Program-made: the position numbers and the translations under genes
Shown here: one piece after another, positions 1 through 10,513 of the stretch
Layout: each line of letters opens with the position of its first letter
Position numbering within the stretch: the first letter of the stretch is position 1
Assembly: GCA_013127575.1 (NCBI GenBank)
Contig: CP053418.1
Span: 992,001-1,056,000, forward strand
Length of the DNA stretch: 64,000 bases
Direction of reading: 5' to 3'
Source: Ramlibacter terrae
GTDB taxonomy: Bacteria; Pseudomonadota; Gammaproteobacteria; Burkholderiales; Burkholderiaceae_C
Notes under the pieces: generated by a model
Told to the model about the DNA's origin: nothing
The model's database searches: none
What the model saw: only the letters and a program-made list of their open reading frames with translations

Positions 1-55
1 GCTGGCGCGGCCCCCCGCGGGTGCCTAGGATGAAGTCCATCGAAGGAAGTACACC

Positions 56-367
56 ATGCGCGCCATCCCGCCCTTGACCAACGCCACGCAGCAGCCGCGC
101 AGCCGCCTGTTCTGGGCCGCGCTCGGCGCCCTCGCGGTGGCCCAGTTGTTCGCCTTCTGGCTGCTGTGCAGCCAGCAGGTGCGCAAGGCGGAAGCGCGCG
201 ACACGACCCTGTCCGTGCAGCAGATGGCCCCGGCCGACTGCCTGCAGTACGTCCCCGGCTCCACCGTCGCCAGCTGCAGCCAGCGCATGGACGTCATGCG
301 CGCGTCGGCGCAGCCGGACGATGCGGCGGTCGCCGGCGCCATGCCCGTCAATTTCAACTACCGCTGA
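56..367 (+). CDS. Small single-pass membrane protein, unknown function
   Basis: This 103-residue protein is not one I recognise. It has a basic N-terminus followed by one clear hydrophobic segment at about residues 21-43 (LFWAALGALAVAQLF and onward), then a hydrophilic tail with two cysteines, so a periplasmic domain on a single anchor is likely. A purine-rich GAAGGAAG lies 5-12 bases before the ATG and supports this start. The next small gene begins 7 bases after its stop, so the two are probably cotranscribed. The reading frame is intact, unlike many neighbours. Confidence 0.6.
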   Translation: MRAIPPLTNATQQPRSRLFWAALGALAVAQLFAFWLLCSQQVRKAEARDTTLSVQQMAPADCLQYVPGSTVASCSQRMDVMRASAQPDDAAVAGAMPVNFNYR

Positions 368-374
368 GGTGGCC

Positions 375-701
375 ATGAACTTCCTGCACACGCCCGCCCC
401 CGCTTCCGCTGCAACGCCGGGGGCCGACCCGTCGCTCGAGGCGTGCGACGAAGACCCGCAACTGCGCGATACGCCGCGCTACTGTCCCACCGGTTCGCTG
501 GCCAGCTTCGCGCTGCTGATGGCGGGGCATGGCCGCTGCGTCAACACGGACATGATGCTCGGCGACCGCGAGTACGCCATGTGGCAGCTGGCCTGCGCGC
601 GGGCCATGGACGACCGCGAGCTCTCGGCGCTCGCCGTGCGGCTGTTCGCCTATTTCGACGATCCGCAGCATTCGGCCATGCCGGTGCTCGGCACGGCCTG
701 A
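375..701 (+). CDS. Hypothetical protein, 108 aa
   Basis: I do not recognise this protein. I chose the ATG preceded by GAGGTGG rather than an earlier in-frame start that would overlap the upstream gene. It has no signal peptide or membrane segment, is mildly acidic, contains four cysteines (residues about 23, 37, 55 and 72) and ends in a helical-looking stretch. It follows the upstream small membrane protein closely and ends 10 bases before the convergent recJ stop. A function cannot be assigned from sequence alone. Confidence 0.55.
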   Translation: MNFLHTPAPASAATPGADPSLEACDEDPQLRDTPRYCPTGSLASFALLMAGHGRCVNTDMMLGDREYAMWQLACARAMDDRELSALAVRLFAYFDDPQHSAMPVLGTA

Positions 702-711
702 ACGGCCCGCT

Positions 712-2420
712 TCAGAACTCCGCGCCTTCGACCGGGAAGCGCACCCTCCGCGCACCCTGCCACTCGTCCGTCTCGAGGCGGAAGGCCAGCATGCAGCGCG
801 CCGGCAGCGGCTCGGTGCGGCCGAACCAGATGCCGTCGACCGGCTGGCCCCCGGTGGCGCAGCTTCAGCGCCCGGTGCTTGTCGGCCACCAGCTTCTGCG
901 AGACGACCTCCACCTCTTCGCTGAACAGCGGCGGCGCGAAACCCCGGCCCCAGACTTCGCCGTGCAGCGTGTCGACCAGGTCGGCGCGCCGGTACTCGGG
1001 CGCGAGCGGGCCGTCGGTGTGCAGCCGCCGCAGCAGCGTGGCGGCGTCCAGCCATTCCTGCGCGACCTGCGCCATCGCCTCTTCGAAGACGTCGAGGTGC
1101 TCCTCGGCCACCGTGCAGCCCGCCGCCATCGCGTGGCCGCCGAAGCGCAGCAGCACGCCGGGATGGCGCTTGGCGACCAGGTCGAGCGCGTCGCGCAGGT
1201 GGAAGCCCGGAATGGAGCGACCCGATCCCTTCAGCTCGTGCTCGCGGCCGGGCGCCTGGCTGGCGGCGAAGACGAAGGTGGGCCGGTGCAGCTTGTCCTT
1301 GATGCGCGAGGCGACGATGCCGACCACGCCTTCGTGGAAGTCGGGATCGAACACGCAGATCGCCGGCGGCGGCTCGTCGCCTTCGTCGAACAGCGATTCG
1401 GCGATCGCCATCGCCTGCTCGCGCATGTCGCCTTCGATCTCGCGGCGGTCGCGGTTGATGCCGTCGAGCGTGCGCGCGAGTTCGTCGGCGCGCGCGGGGT
1501 CGTCGGTCAGCAGGCATTCGATGCCCAGCGTCATGTCGGAGAGGCGGCCCGCCGCGTTGATGCGCGGGCCGAGGCCGAAGCCGAAGTCGAAGGTGGTGGC
1601 CGCCGGGCCTTGCGCGCCGCGATGGTGAACAGGCTCGCCAGGCCGCAGGGCAGGGCGCCCGCGCGCACGCGCTTGAGGCCCTGCGCCACCAGGCGGCGGT
1701 TGTTCGCATCGAGCTTGACCACGTCGGCGACGGTGCCCAGCGCCACCAGCGGCAGCAGGGCGTCGAGCTTGGGCTGCGTCTTTTCGTCGAAGGCGCCGCG
1801 CGCGCGCAGTTCCGCGCGCAGTGCCAGCAGCACGTAGAACATCACGCCGACGCCGGCGATCGACTTGCTCTCGAAGTCGCAGCCGGGCTGGTTCGGGTTG
1901 ACGATCAGCGCGCCCTGCGGCAGCACCGGGCCGGGCAGGTGGTGGTCGGTCACCAGCACCTGCAGGCCGAGTTCGAGCGCGGCGGCCACGCCTTCGAGGC
2001 TGGCGATGCCGTTGTCGACCGTCACCAGCACGTCGGCGCCCTGCGCCTTGACGCGCCGCGCGATCGGCGCGGTGAGGCCGTAGCCGTCGACCACGCGGTC
2101 CGGCACCAGGTACTCGACGTGGCGCGCGCCGAGCAGGCGCAGCCCGCGCACGGCCACCGCGCAGGCGGTGGCGCCGTCGCAGTCGTAGTCGGCCACGATG
2201 CACAGCTTGCGGCCGGCCGCGATGGCATCGGCCAGCAGCACGGCGGCTTCGGCCGCACCCTTCAGGCCCGAGGGCGGCAGCAGGCGGCCGAGGCCGTTGT
2301 CGAGTTCTTCCTTGCCCAGCACGCCGCGGGCGGCGTACAGGCGCGCCAGCAGCGGGTGCACGCCCGCCTGTTCGAGTGCCCAGGCGGCGCGGGGGGCACG
2401 TCACGCGTAATGATCTTCAC
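712..2420 (-). CDS. recJ: Single-stranded-DNA-specific exonuclease RecJ
   Basis: RecJ degrades single-stranded DNA 5' to 3' in RecF-pathway recombination, mismatch repair and base-excision repair. The DHH phosphoesterase signatures are visible: VADYDCDGATA near residue 75, VTDHH near residue 155, and the DHHA1 motif GGHAMAAG in the second half. Length is about 568 residues, as expected. The start is a GTG that overlaps the upstream TGA (GTGA), giving the family N-terminus MKIITRDVPP; this suggests translational coupling with the upstream gene. The frame breaks near 860, 1607 and 2393; joining the three frames gives an uninterrupted RecJ ending RFPVEGAEF, so these look like sequencing indels rather than decay. 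Confidence 0.93.
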
Positions 2421-3340
2421 AGGGCGCCGAGCATGCCACCAATATCGGGCCGCGCCACCACACGGCGCCAGAACGACGCGTTGCCCGATGACCCGGTGCG
2501 GGAATTTGCCTCGCCGCACAGTGTCAGGCGCACAGCGCGCCCGGCGTCCACGTCGGTGAGCAGGCCAGCGATCTCGTTCGCGTCGAGGCGCTGCCAGGCG
2601 GCGGCCCGGGCGGCGCCGTCGTCCACCAGCGCGGGCTCGCGCAGCGCCTGCGTCACCTGCGGCGCGCCGGCGGGCCGGAAAGCCGCGGGGAGCGAGCCGG
2701 TGCCGCTGACCCAGAACGAGTTGACCGGCAGCAGGCCGCGCGCCTGCCGCTCTTCGTTGAGCGGCAGCGTGTAGAGCAGCATCTGCATCTCCTGCTGCAG
2801 GCGCCGTACCGGCCGCCCCGCGTCGCCCGACGGCATCCAGCGCTCGATTTGCCGGCCGGTCACGCGGTCGAGCGAGGCGGTGGGCAGCGCGCGGAACAGG
2901 TCGCCGCGCGCCAGCCATTGCAGCGGCTGCCGGTATTCCAGCGTGATGCCGTCTTCCGCGAAGTAGCGCTGCATGGCAGCCAGCAGCGCACGGGAGGTGG
3001 ACTCGTCGAGTTGCAGCTCCTGTGCGTGCGCCATGGCGATGTCGTCGCGGCCGACGCGCCAGTGGCTGGGCGTGATCCAGGCGCAGCCTTCGCCCGCCGC
3101 TCCGCCCTGCAGCGCCGCGAAGGGCAGCAGCCCGTCCGCGATGGGCAGACCGATGGCGCGGGCCAGCGCCCGTTCGTGCGGCGGCGACAAACTGTCGGCC
3201 GTGCCCGCGTCGGTTTCCGGCGGGCCGAGGCGCGCCAGCAGCCGGCGCAAGTGGGGCAATTTCAGGCCGGGCAGCGCCCGGGCGCACTGCCCCGAGGCGC
3301 AACCGGCGAACGGAACGAGCAAGTGGACACCGTCTGACAC
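2417..3340 (-). CDS. Conserved protein upstream of recJ (RpfE-like / phosphoglycerate-mutase-like)
   Basis: This intact protein of 307 residues starts with GTG and opens with DGVHLLVPFAG. It resembles a Burkholderiales family often labelled RpfE-type regulator or cofactor-independent phosphoglycerate mutase-like and commonly found just before recJ. That naming is from memory of the family, and no catalytic motif of a real phosphoglycerate mutase is obvious. A WITPSHW segment in the middle and a conserved VNSFWVSGTG late in the protein are typical of the group. Its stop overlaps the recJ GTG start, so the two probably form an operon. Function is unproven; DNA metabolism is only suggested by position. 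Confidence 0.6.
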   Translation of the reverse strand: MSDGVHLLVPFAGCASGQCARALPGLKLPHLRRLLARLGPPETDAGTADSLSPPHERALARAIGLPIADGLLPFAALQGGAAGEGCAWITPSHWRVGRDDIAMAHAQELQLDESTSRALLAAMQRYFAEDGITLEYRQPLQWLARGDLFRALPTASLDRVTGRQIERWMPSGDAGRPVRRLQQEMQMLLYTLPLNEERQARGLLPVNSFWVSGTGSLPAAFRPAGAPQVTQALREPALVDDGAARAAAWQRLDANEIAGLLTDVDAGRAVRLTLCGEANSRTGSSGNASFWRRVVARPDIGGMLGAL

Positions 3341-3399
3341 AGCCGTATTGTCGGGGATGCCACAATGCCCGGCGATGAATACCTCCCACTGACCCGCCG

Positions 3400-4642
3400 A
3401 TGCGCACTCCCTATGAGCTGGTCCTCGGATGGCGCTACACGCGCGCCGGACGGGCTACCCGCCGCAACGGCTTCATCTCCTTCATCTCCGGCGTGTCGAT
3501 GCTCGGCATCTCGCTGGGCGTGGCCGCGCTGATCATCGTGCTGTCGGTCATGAACGGCTTCCAGAAGGAAGTGCGCGACCGCATGCTCAGCGTGGTGTCG
3601 CACATCGAGGTCTACGGCCCCGGCGGCGGCGTGCTGCCCGACGTGAACCGCACCATGGCCGAAGTGCGGCGCAACCCGCAGGTGATCGGCGCCGCGCCCT
3701 TCGTCGCGGCGCAGTCGTTGCTGGCGCGCGGCGAGGACATGCGCGGCACCATCGTGCGCGGCATCGACCCCAAGCTGGAGCCGCAGGTGACCGACGGCGG
3801 CGGCCGCGCCCGACACGCTGAACCGGCTGGTCTCCGGCGAGTTCGGCGTGGTGCTGGGCGGCGAACTGGCGCGTGCGCTGGGCGTGCGGCAAGGCGACGC
3901 GGTCACGATGATCGCGCCGGGCGGGCAGGTCACGCCGGCCGGCGTGGTGCCGCGCCTGAAGCAGATGACGGTGGTGGGCACTTTCGATTCGGGCCACTTC
4001 GAATACGACAGCGGGCTGGTGCTGATGCACGTGGAAGACGCGGCGCGCCTGTTCCGGCTCGAAGGCCCCACCGGCGTGCGGCTGAAGCTGAAGGACCTGC
4101 ACCAGGCGCGCGAAGTCGCGGCGCAGCTGTCGACCACGATCACGGGCGAGTTCCTGATCCGCGACTGGACGCGCCAGAACCGCACTGGTTCGCCGCGGTG
4201 CAGCTCGAAAAACGCATGATGTTCATCATCCTCACGCTGATCGTCGCGGTGGCGGCGTTCAACCTGGTGAGCACGCTGGTGATGACGGTGACCGACAAGC
4301 GCGCCGACATCGCCATCCTGCGCACGCTGGGCGCCAGCCCGGGCAGCATCATGGGCATCTTCGTCGTGCAGGGCGCCATGGTCGGAGTGATCGGCACGCT
4401 CGCGGGGCTCCTGCTGGGGCTGGCGATCGCGACCAACATCGACGTGATCGTGCCGGCGCTGGAGCGGGCGCTGAACGCCAGCTTCCTGCCGAAAGACATC
4501 TACCTGATCAGCCGCATGCCGAGCGATCCGCAATCCTCGGACATCCTGCCCATCGCGATCATCTCGCTGGTGCTGGCGTTCGTGGCCACCCTCTATCCGA
4601 GCTGGCGTGCCAGCCGCGTCAACCCGGCGGAGGCGCTGCGCT

Positions 4643-4650
<8 letters not shown>
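3400..4650 (+). CDS. lolC: Lipoprotein-releasing ABC transporter permease LolC/LolE
   Basis: This is an inner-membrane permease of the LolCDE complex, which extracts outer-membrane lipoproteins and hands them to LolA. It has the family layout: cytoplasmic start ([13 protein letters not shown]), first membrane helix at about 25-48, a large periplasmic domain, then three helices in the last 150 residues and the ending [15 protein letters not shown]. Total length of about 417 residues is typical. Frames break near 3800 and 4185; the second is repaired as [14 protein letters not shown]. The stop overlaps the lolD start, so the genes are coupled. LolC versus LolE cannot be separated here; many betaproteobacteria have one LolC/E-type permease. 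Confidence 0.92.
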
Positions 4651-5346
<696 letters not shown>

Positions 5347-5389
5347 GGCCGCTGAGGTGCGCACCTGCGGTGCACACCCTGCGAAGCCT

Positions 5390-5453
5390 GTCATTGCGGG
5401 CGTGACCCGCAATCCATGGGCGCCGATGGATCCCGGCGCGAGACCGGGATGAC
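5390..5453. repeat. Dispersed palindromic repeat, copy 1
   Basis: This intergenic element runs from GTCATTGCGGG to CCGGGATGAC. It consists of two back-to-back palindromes bounded by GTCAT and ATGAC, around a CCATGG-like centre. A second close copy lies at 33663-33715 and a diverged one at 29281-29354. It sits between the convergent lolD and VWA-gene stops, where it may also fold into an RNA hairpin. The repeat is seen directly; a role is not known. Confidence 0.75.
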
Positions 5454-5459
5454 CGGTCC

Positions 5460-6500
5460 TCAAAGAATCCGGTTGAACCAGAACATCGACAGCCCCGCCG
5501 ACAGCAGCGCGAGCGCGCCGGCCAGCATCGCGAGCATCGCCGACACCTCGGTTTCCTTCTTCTCCACGGTCAGCTTGGAGCTGAGCGTCTCGTACACCTT
5601 CTTCAGGTCGGCCGCCGTGCCGGCATAGAAGTATTCGGCCGAGGTCTTGTTGGCGATGTTCTTGAGCGTCTCTTCGTCCAGCCGCACGCGCATCGACCAG
5701 CCCTCGAAGCCGATCGTCTCGCCGTCGACCGTGCCCACGCCGACCGTGTAGACGCGCACGCCGCGGTCGGCGGCGATCTTGGCGGCTTCGAGCGGGTCGA
5801 CGCCGGTGGTGCGCTGGCCGTCGGTCAGCATGATGATCGCGGCCGAGGAGTAGGAGCCGGGAGCCACCGGGGTGAACTCCTTGGCCTCCTTCTTCTCCTG
5901 GTCGATCGCGAAGCCGCGCTGCCGGTCGCGGCCGCCCTGCATCGATTGCAGGTCGATGCCGGCGTCGGGGAACAGCGTGGCCAGCGAGATCACGATGGCG
6001 TTGCCGGTGGCCGTGGCGCGCTGGAGCTGGAAGCGGTCGATCGCCGTCACCAGGTCTTCTCGGTTGACGGTGGGCAATTGCGCGACCTGCGCCGATCCGG
6101 CGAAGGCGACGATGCCCACCTTCACGTGGCGCGGCAGCTCGGTCAGGAAAGCCTTGGCGGCGTTCTGCGCGGCGACCAGCCGGTTCGGCTGCACGTCGGT
6201 GGCGCGCATGCTGCCCGAGACGTCCATGGCCAGGATGATGGTCTGCTGGTTGGAAGGCAGCGTGATCACCGCCACCGGCCGCGCCGCGGCGACGAGCAGC
6301 GCCGCCATCGCCAGCAGGAACAGCGCCGGCGGGATGTGGCGCCGCAGCTGCGGGCCGGTGCCCATCGCCTCTTTGATGATGGACAGCGAGGCGTAGCGCA
6401 CGGCCAGCTTCTTCTTGCGCCGCAGCAGCATCACGTAAAGGCCCACCAGCACGGGCAGGGCCAGCAGCAGCCAGAGGAATTGGGGCCAGAGGAAATGCAT
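5460..6500 (-). CDS. VWA-domain membrane protein (BatA-like)
   Basis: This intact protein of 346 residues has two hydrophobic segments near the N-terminus (about 5-25 and 58-75), a von Willebrand factor A domain at about 85-290, and a C-terminal membrane helix. The MIDAS motif DVSGS is present, with the later conserved Thr and Asp (TATGNA, MLTDG). In the family, such proteins pair with a MoxR ATPase and a DUF58 protein, both of which lie directly upstream here. The set is thought to act as a chaperone-like or stress-tolerance module at the envelope; the substrate in this organism is unknown. The usual second VWA/TPR partner (BatB) is absent next to it. Confidence 0.88.
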   Translation of the reverse strand: MHFLWPQFLWLLLALPVLVGLYVMLLRRKKKLAVRYASLSIIKEAMGTGPQLRRHIPPALFLLAMAALLVAAARPVAVITLPSNQQTIILAMDVSGSMRATDVQPNRLVAAQNAAKAFLTELPRHVKVGIVAFAGSAQVAQLPTVNREDLVTAIDRFQLQRATATGNAIVISLATLFPDAGIDLQSMQGGRDRQRGFAIDQEKKEAKEFTPVAPGSYSSAAIIMLTDGQRTTGVDPLEAAKIAADRGVRVYTVGVGTVDGETIGFEGWSMRVRLDEETLKNIANKTSAEYFYAGTAADLKKVYETLSSKLTVEKKETEVSAMLAMLAGALALLSAGLSMFWFNRIL

Positions 6501-6512
6501 GGTCGGTACTCC

Positions 6513-7448
6513 TTAGGCGGCGGCCCGGCGCAGGTGCGTCGGCAGGCCCCCGCCGGCGGACAGCTGGGTGCGCCGCTTGCGCATGTCGACGAAGCGGACG
6601 ATGGCGTCCACCAGGTCGGCATCGGTGGAAAGTTCGAGCGCGTCGACGCCGGCGCGCACCAGCGCATCGCGCAGTTCGGCCTCGCGTTGCGCGGCGATGC
6701 GGGCGAAGCGCTTGCGGAAACCGCTGTCGTGCGTGTCGACCACCACGTTCTCGCCGGTCTCGGCGTCCCGCAGGGTCAGCAGGCCGAGGTCGGGCAGGTC
6801 GAGTTCGAGCGGGTCGAGCACGCGCACCGCGACGACTTCATGGCGCTGCGCGAGCTGCGCCGGGGTCTTCTCCCAGCCGGGGTCGCTGATGAAGTCGGAC
6901 ACCACGAACACCGTGGAACGCCGCTTGATCAGGCTGGCGGCGGAGGCCAGCAGGTCGTTCAGGCGCGTCTGGCCCGCGGCGACGCTGGCGGGGCGCGAAT
7001 GGATGCTGTGCAGCAGGTGCAGCACGTGGCGGCGGCCGCTGCGCGTGGGGATCACGGCGTCGACGCCGGAGCCGTACAGCATCGCGCCGACGCGGTTGCC
7101 GTGCCGCGTGAGCAGGCGGGCGAGCACGGCCACGAACTCGGCGGAGATGTTCTGCTTGCGCAGCTCGCCCGAGCCGAAGTCGATCGACGGGCTCAGGTCC
7201 AGCAGGAACCAGGCCGCCATCTCCCGGTCTTCGGTGAACACGCGCACGTGCGGCGACTGCATGCGCGCCGTGACGTTCCAGTCGATGTGCCGCACGTCGT
7301 CGTGCAGCTGGTATTCGCGCAGGTCGGCCAGGTCGAGCCCGGTGCCGCGCAGCAGCGTGCGGTAGTCGCCCCGGAGCAGGCCGTCGAGCCGCTTGATGAC
7401 CTTCCACTCGAGGCGGCGCAGCACCTGCTCGGCATGGCCGGCGGGCAC
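6513..7448 (-). CDS. DUF58 domain-containing protein
   Basis: DUF58 proteins are VWA-like partners of MoxR ATPases. The diagnostic motif is seen early (YQLHDDVRHIDWNVTAR) and is followed by a VWA-like core (LLDLSPSIDFGSGE). The protein is soluble and about 311 residues long. The GTG start used here is uncertain: upstream lies an Ala/Pro-rich stretch with a G/C homopolymer that could hide a further N-terminal extension in another frame. It lies 12 bases before the VWA gene and about 45 bases after moxR, so the three form an operon. Confidence 0.88.
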   Translation of the reverse strand: MPAGHAEQVLRRLEWKVIKRLDGLLRGDYRTLLRGTGLDLADLREYQLHDDVRHIDWNVTARMQSPHVRVFTEDREMAAWFLLDLSPSIDFGSGELRKQNISAEFVAVLARLLTRHGNRVGAMLYGSGVDAVIPTRSGRRHVLHLLHSIHSRPASVAAGQTRLNDLLASAASLIKRRSTVFVVSDFISDPGWEKTPAQLAQRHEVVAVRVLDPLELDLPDLGLLTLRDAETGENVVVDTHDSGFRKRFARIAAQREAELRDALVRAGVDALELSTDADLVDAIVRFVDMRKRRTQLSAGGGLPTHLRRAAA

Positions 7449-7493
7449 CGCCGAGGGCGCGGCTTCGGCGGCCGCGGGCGCGGCCGGGGGGAC

Positions 7494-8504
7494 TTACGCC
7501 ACCAGCTTTTCATGTTCCAGCGGCTTCGCCGGGGCCGGCACCTTGGCCATGATCTTCTGCACGACGGCATCGGAAGTGAGGCCGTCCGACAGCGCTTCGT
7601 ACGACAGCACGACGCGGTGGCGCAGCACGTCGGGCACCAGGTCGGTCATGTCCTCGGGCAGCGCATAGCCGCGGCCGCGCAGCATGGCCAGCGCGCGCGC
7701 GCCTTCCACCAGGTTGATCGTGGCGCGCGGGCTGGCGCCGTAGGTGATGTACTTGCCCATGTCCTTGAGGCCGTGCTTCTCGGGCGAGCGGGTGGCGGAC
7801 ACCAGCTTGACGGCGTACGTCACGAGCGAAGGATCGACGTAGACCTCGCGGCATTCGCGCTGCAGGGCGGCGAGCTGCTCGGTGGTGGCGACCGGGGACA
7901 CGTCGACCGAGGGGCCGGTGACGCGCTGCACGATCACGAACTCTTCCTCGTCGGTCGGGTAGTCGACCAGCACCTTCATCATGAAGCGGTCGACCTGCGC
8001 TTCCGGCAGCGGGTAGGTGCCTTCGGTCTCGATCGGGTTCTGCGTCGCCATCACGAGGAACGGGCTCGGCACCTTGTGCGTCTGGCCGGCGATGGTGACC
8101 TGGCGCTCCTGCATCACTTCGAGCAGCGCGCTCTGCACCTTGGCCGGCGCGCGGTTGATTTCGTCGGCCAGCAGCAGGTTGGCGAACACCGGGCCGAGCG
8201 ACGTCGAGAAGTCGCCGGTCTTCTGGTTGTAGACGCGCGTGCCCACCAGGTCGGCCGGCACCAGGTCGGGCGTGAACTGGATGCGCTTGAACTCGCCGCG
8301 CATGGTGTTGGCGAGCGTCTTGACCGTCAGCGTCTTGGCCAGGCCGGGCACGCCTTCCACCAGCAGGTGCCCCTGCGCCAGCATGGCCACCATCACCCGT
8401 TCGAGGAAGCGGTCCTGGCCGACGACGACCCGCTTGACCTCGTAGAGGATCTGTTCCATCAATTGCGCGGTGGCGGTGTCGGTTCGAGCTGTGGTTTCAG
8501 TCAT
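7494..8504 (-). CDS. MoxR-family AAA+ ATPase
   Basis: MoxR ATPases remodel or activate VWA-domain client proteins. The AAA+ elements are seen: Walker A variant VEGVPGLAKT, Walker B LLADEINRAPAKVQ, sensor 1 ATQNPIE and the conserved LPEAQVDRF. I chose MTETTART as start instead of an ATG eight codons earlier, because the upstream one lies inside the 3' side of a long inverted repeat. Its length of 336 residues is typical. It heads the moxR-DUF58-VWA operon. Confidence 0.92.
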   Translation of the reverse strand: MTETTARTDTATAQLMEQILYEVKRVVVGQDRFLERVMVAMLAQGHLLVEGVPGLAKTLTVKTLANTMRGEFKRIQFTPDLVPADLVGTRVYNQKTGDFSTSLGPVFANLLLADEINRAPAKVQSALLEVMQERQVTIAGQTHKVPSPFLVMATQNPIETEGTYPLPEAQVDRFMMKVLVDYPTDEEEFVIVQRVTGPSVDVSPVATTEQLAALQRECREVYVDPSLVTYAVKLVSATRSPEKHGLKDMGKYITYGASPRATINLVEGARALAMLRGRGYALPEDMTDLVPDVLRHRVVLSYEALSDGLTSDAVVQKIMAKVPAPAKPLEHEKLVA

Positions 8505-8527
8505 GCGGCTCTCGTTGGGGGGTGACA

Positions 8528-8588
8528 AATGACAGATGACGAATGACCTCTGACTTCATTTGTCATGTGTCATTCGTCATCTGTCATT
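8528..8588. repeat. Perfect 20-bp inverted repeat upstream of moxR
   Basis: The left arm AATGACAGATGACGAATGAC at 8528-8547 is matched exactly, in reverse complement, by 8569-8588, with a 21-base loop. Each arm is itself built of three ATGAC units at short spacing, and more GTCAT units lie in the loop. It lies between the protease stop and the moxR start, so it could act as a transcript hairpin that separates the two genes or as a protein-binding array. There is no T-tract for a standard terminator. The base composition (AT-rich) is unlike its surroundings. Confidence 0.8.
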
Positions 8589-8590
8589 CA

Positions 8591-9575
8591 CTAGAACGGC
8601 GGCAGCCCGGCGGCCGAGGCGGCGTTCTCGATCGGCACGGCGAAGCCGATGCCGAGGAACGTGCGCGCCGAGGTGGGGTTCAGGATGGCGGTGACGATGC
8701 CGACCACTTCGCCGTCCATGGTGACCAGCGGCCCGCCCGAATTGCCGGGGTTGGCCGCCGCGTCGAACTGGATCAGGTTCTTCATTTCCTGCTTGCCTTC
8801 GGGCGAGCGGAAGACGCGGCCCCAGGGCCGGAGACGACGCCGCCGGAAGCGGACGGGCCGATGCCGAACGGGAAGCCGACCGCCAGCACCTTGTCGCCGG
8901 GCGCGAGGTCGTTGGTCGAGCGCATCGTGGCGGCGATCATGTCGTCGGGAATCTTGCTGGCCTGCAGCACCGCGAGGTCGTTCTCGGCCTGCACGCCGGT
9001 GACGGTGGCGGTGGCCTCCGGCCGTCGTGGAAGATGACCTTGATGCGGTCGGCGCCGCTCACGACGTGCAGGTTGGTGAGGATCACGCCCTTGTCGATGA
9101 TGACGACGCCGGTGCCCACCCCGTTCTCGATCTCGTCGCCGTCGCCGGTGACGTCGGCCTGCGCCGGCCCCAGCGGCTTGGGCTTGGCGGCCTTGGACAG
9201 CAGCTTCTGCTCTTCTTCCTTGAGCCGGCTCTTCTTGATGTAGCTGACCACGCGGACCACCGAAGGCCGGATGTTGTCGTACGCCCGGGCGTACTCGGAC
9301 GGCATCACCTGCGTTTCCATCGCCTTCATGACGGCGCGGTTGATGTCCTCCTGCGTCAGCTTGCGCTGCATCGGCCGCGCCATGCTGGCCACGAGCGCGC
9401 CGCCGAGCAGCAGGATGGCGAGCCAGAGCCAGAGCGGGCTGGAAGCGGAGAAGCGGGAGCGCCAGCGGCCGGCGCGCGGCGCGGGCTGCGGTTCGGCTGC
9501 GGTGGCCGGGCCGGCCGGGTCGGAGGGCTGCGGCCGGGCGGGTCGGCTGGAGCTGTAAAGGGCGGGCCTGCGCAT
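8591..9575 (-). CDS. Membrane-anchored trypsin-like serine protease (S1C, DegP-like without visible PDZ)
   Basis: The protein has a proline-rich cytoplasmic N-terminus, one membrane anchor ([19 protein letters not shown], about residues 48-66), and a periplasmic trypsin-like domain. The catalytic triad is seen as His in ILTNLHVV, Asp in AENDLAVLQ and Ser in NPGNSGGPL. It ends about 45 residues after the serine, so no PDZ domain follows, unlike DegP or DegS. Frames break near 8822 and 9022; the second is repaired as HDGLEATATV by restoring CCTGG. Length is about 328 residues. A role in envelope protein quality control is inferred. Its promoter region is shared divergently with the tatD-like gene. 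Confidence 0.88.
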
Positions 9576-9695
9576 CCGGATTCCTCGAGCAAACTGCACG
9601 GAAGAAAGGGGCCGGAACCGCGCATCGCAGACCCGGTTTTGGCACACGGTATCACGGTTTCCGGGCGCCTGCACGGCCTGCGGCATGATCGGACC

Positions 9696-10513
9696 ATGCT
9701 CCCGTGGATCGACACCCATTGCCACCGGACGCCGCGGAATTCGACGCCGACCGCGACGCCGTGCGCGACCGCGCGACGCGTTCCGGCGTGGTGCATTGCG
9801 TGTTGCCGGCCGTGTCCGCGGCCAACTTCGACACGGTCCGCGGGCTCGCGCACCGGCACGGCGACAGCTATGCGCTGGGCATCCATCCGCTGTGCACCGG
9901 CGACGCGGCCGACGCCGACCTCGATCGGCTGGACCGCGCGCTGGCCGAGCACCGCGACGATCCGCGGCTGGTGGCGGTCGGCGAGATCGGGCTGGACTAC
10001 TTCGTGCCCGGGCTGGATCCGGGGCGACAGGCACTGTTCTACCGCGAGCAACTGGCGCTGGCGCAGCGCCACGGGCTGCCGGTGCTGCTGCACGTGCGGC
10101 GCTCGGCCGACCAGCTGCTCAAGGAATTGCGTTTGCGCCCGGTGACCGGCATCGCCCATGCCTTCAACGGCAGCGCGCAACAGGCGGACGCGTTCGTGCG
10201 GCTCGGCTTCAAGCTGGGCTTCGGCGGCACCGTCACCTACGAACGTGCGCTGCAGATCCGGCGCCTGGCCGCGCAGCTGCCGCTGTCGGCCATCGTGCTC
10301 GAGACCGACGCGCCCGACATCCCGCCGCACTGGCTGTACCGCACCGCCGAAGAACGCGCCGCCGGCCGACCGCAGGGCCGCAACGAACCAGCGGAACTGC
10401 CCGGCATCGCGGCCGAACTGGCGAAGCTGCGGGGGATCGCGGTGGAAGAACTGCGCGACGCGAGCAGCCGCAACGCGATCGAGGCTTTGCCGCGCCTCGC
10501 TGCGTTGCTCTAG
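9696..10513 (+). CDS. TatD-family metal-dependent hydrolase
   Basis: TatD enzymes are metal-dependent DNases/phosphodiesterases of the amidohydrolase fold. The metal-binding motif HCH sits at the N-terminus (WIDTHCH), EIGLDY carries the catalytic glutamate, and ETDAP is the C-terminal signature. One frame break near 9729 immediately after HCH is repaired as HCHLDAAEFD by restoring CCTGG. Length of about 272 residues matches the family. The stop (CTCTAG) overlaps the convergent stop of the next gene by four bases. Confidence 0.9.

Noticed and set aside
443-1837. Long plus-strand open frame opposite recJ
   Set aside because: Antisense to a clear RecJ, with Arg/Ala-rich composition and no recognisable domain.
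5946-8525. Very long open frame (859 codons) on the plus strand opposite VWA, DUF58 and moxR
   Set aside because: It is His/Arg/Gly-rich low-complexity translation, antisense to three well-supported genes; a normal by-product of high GC content.
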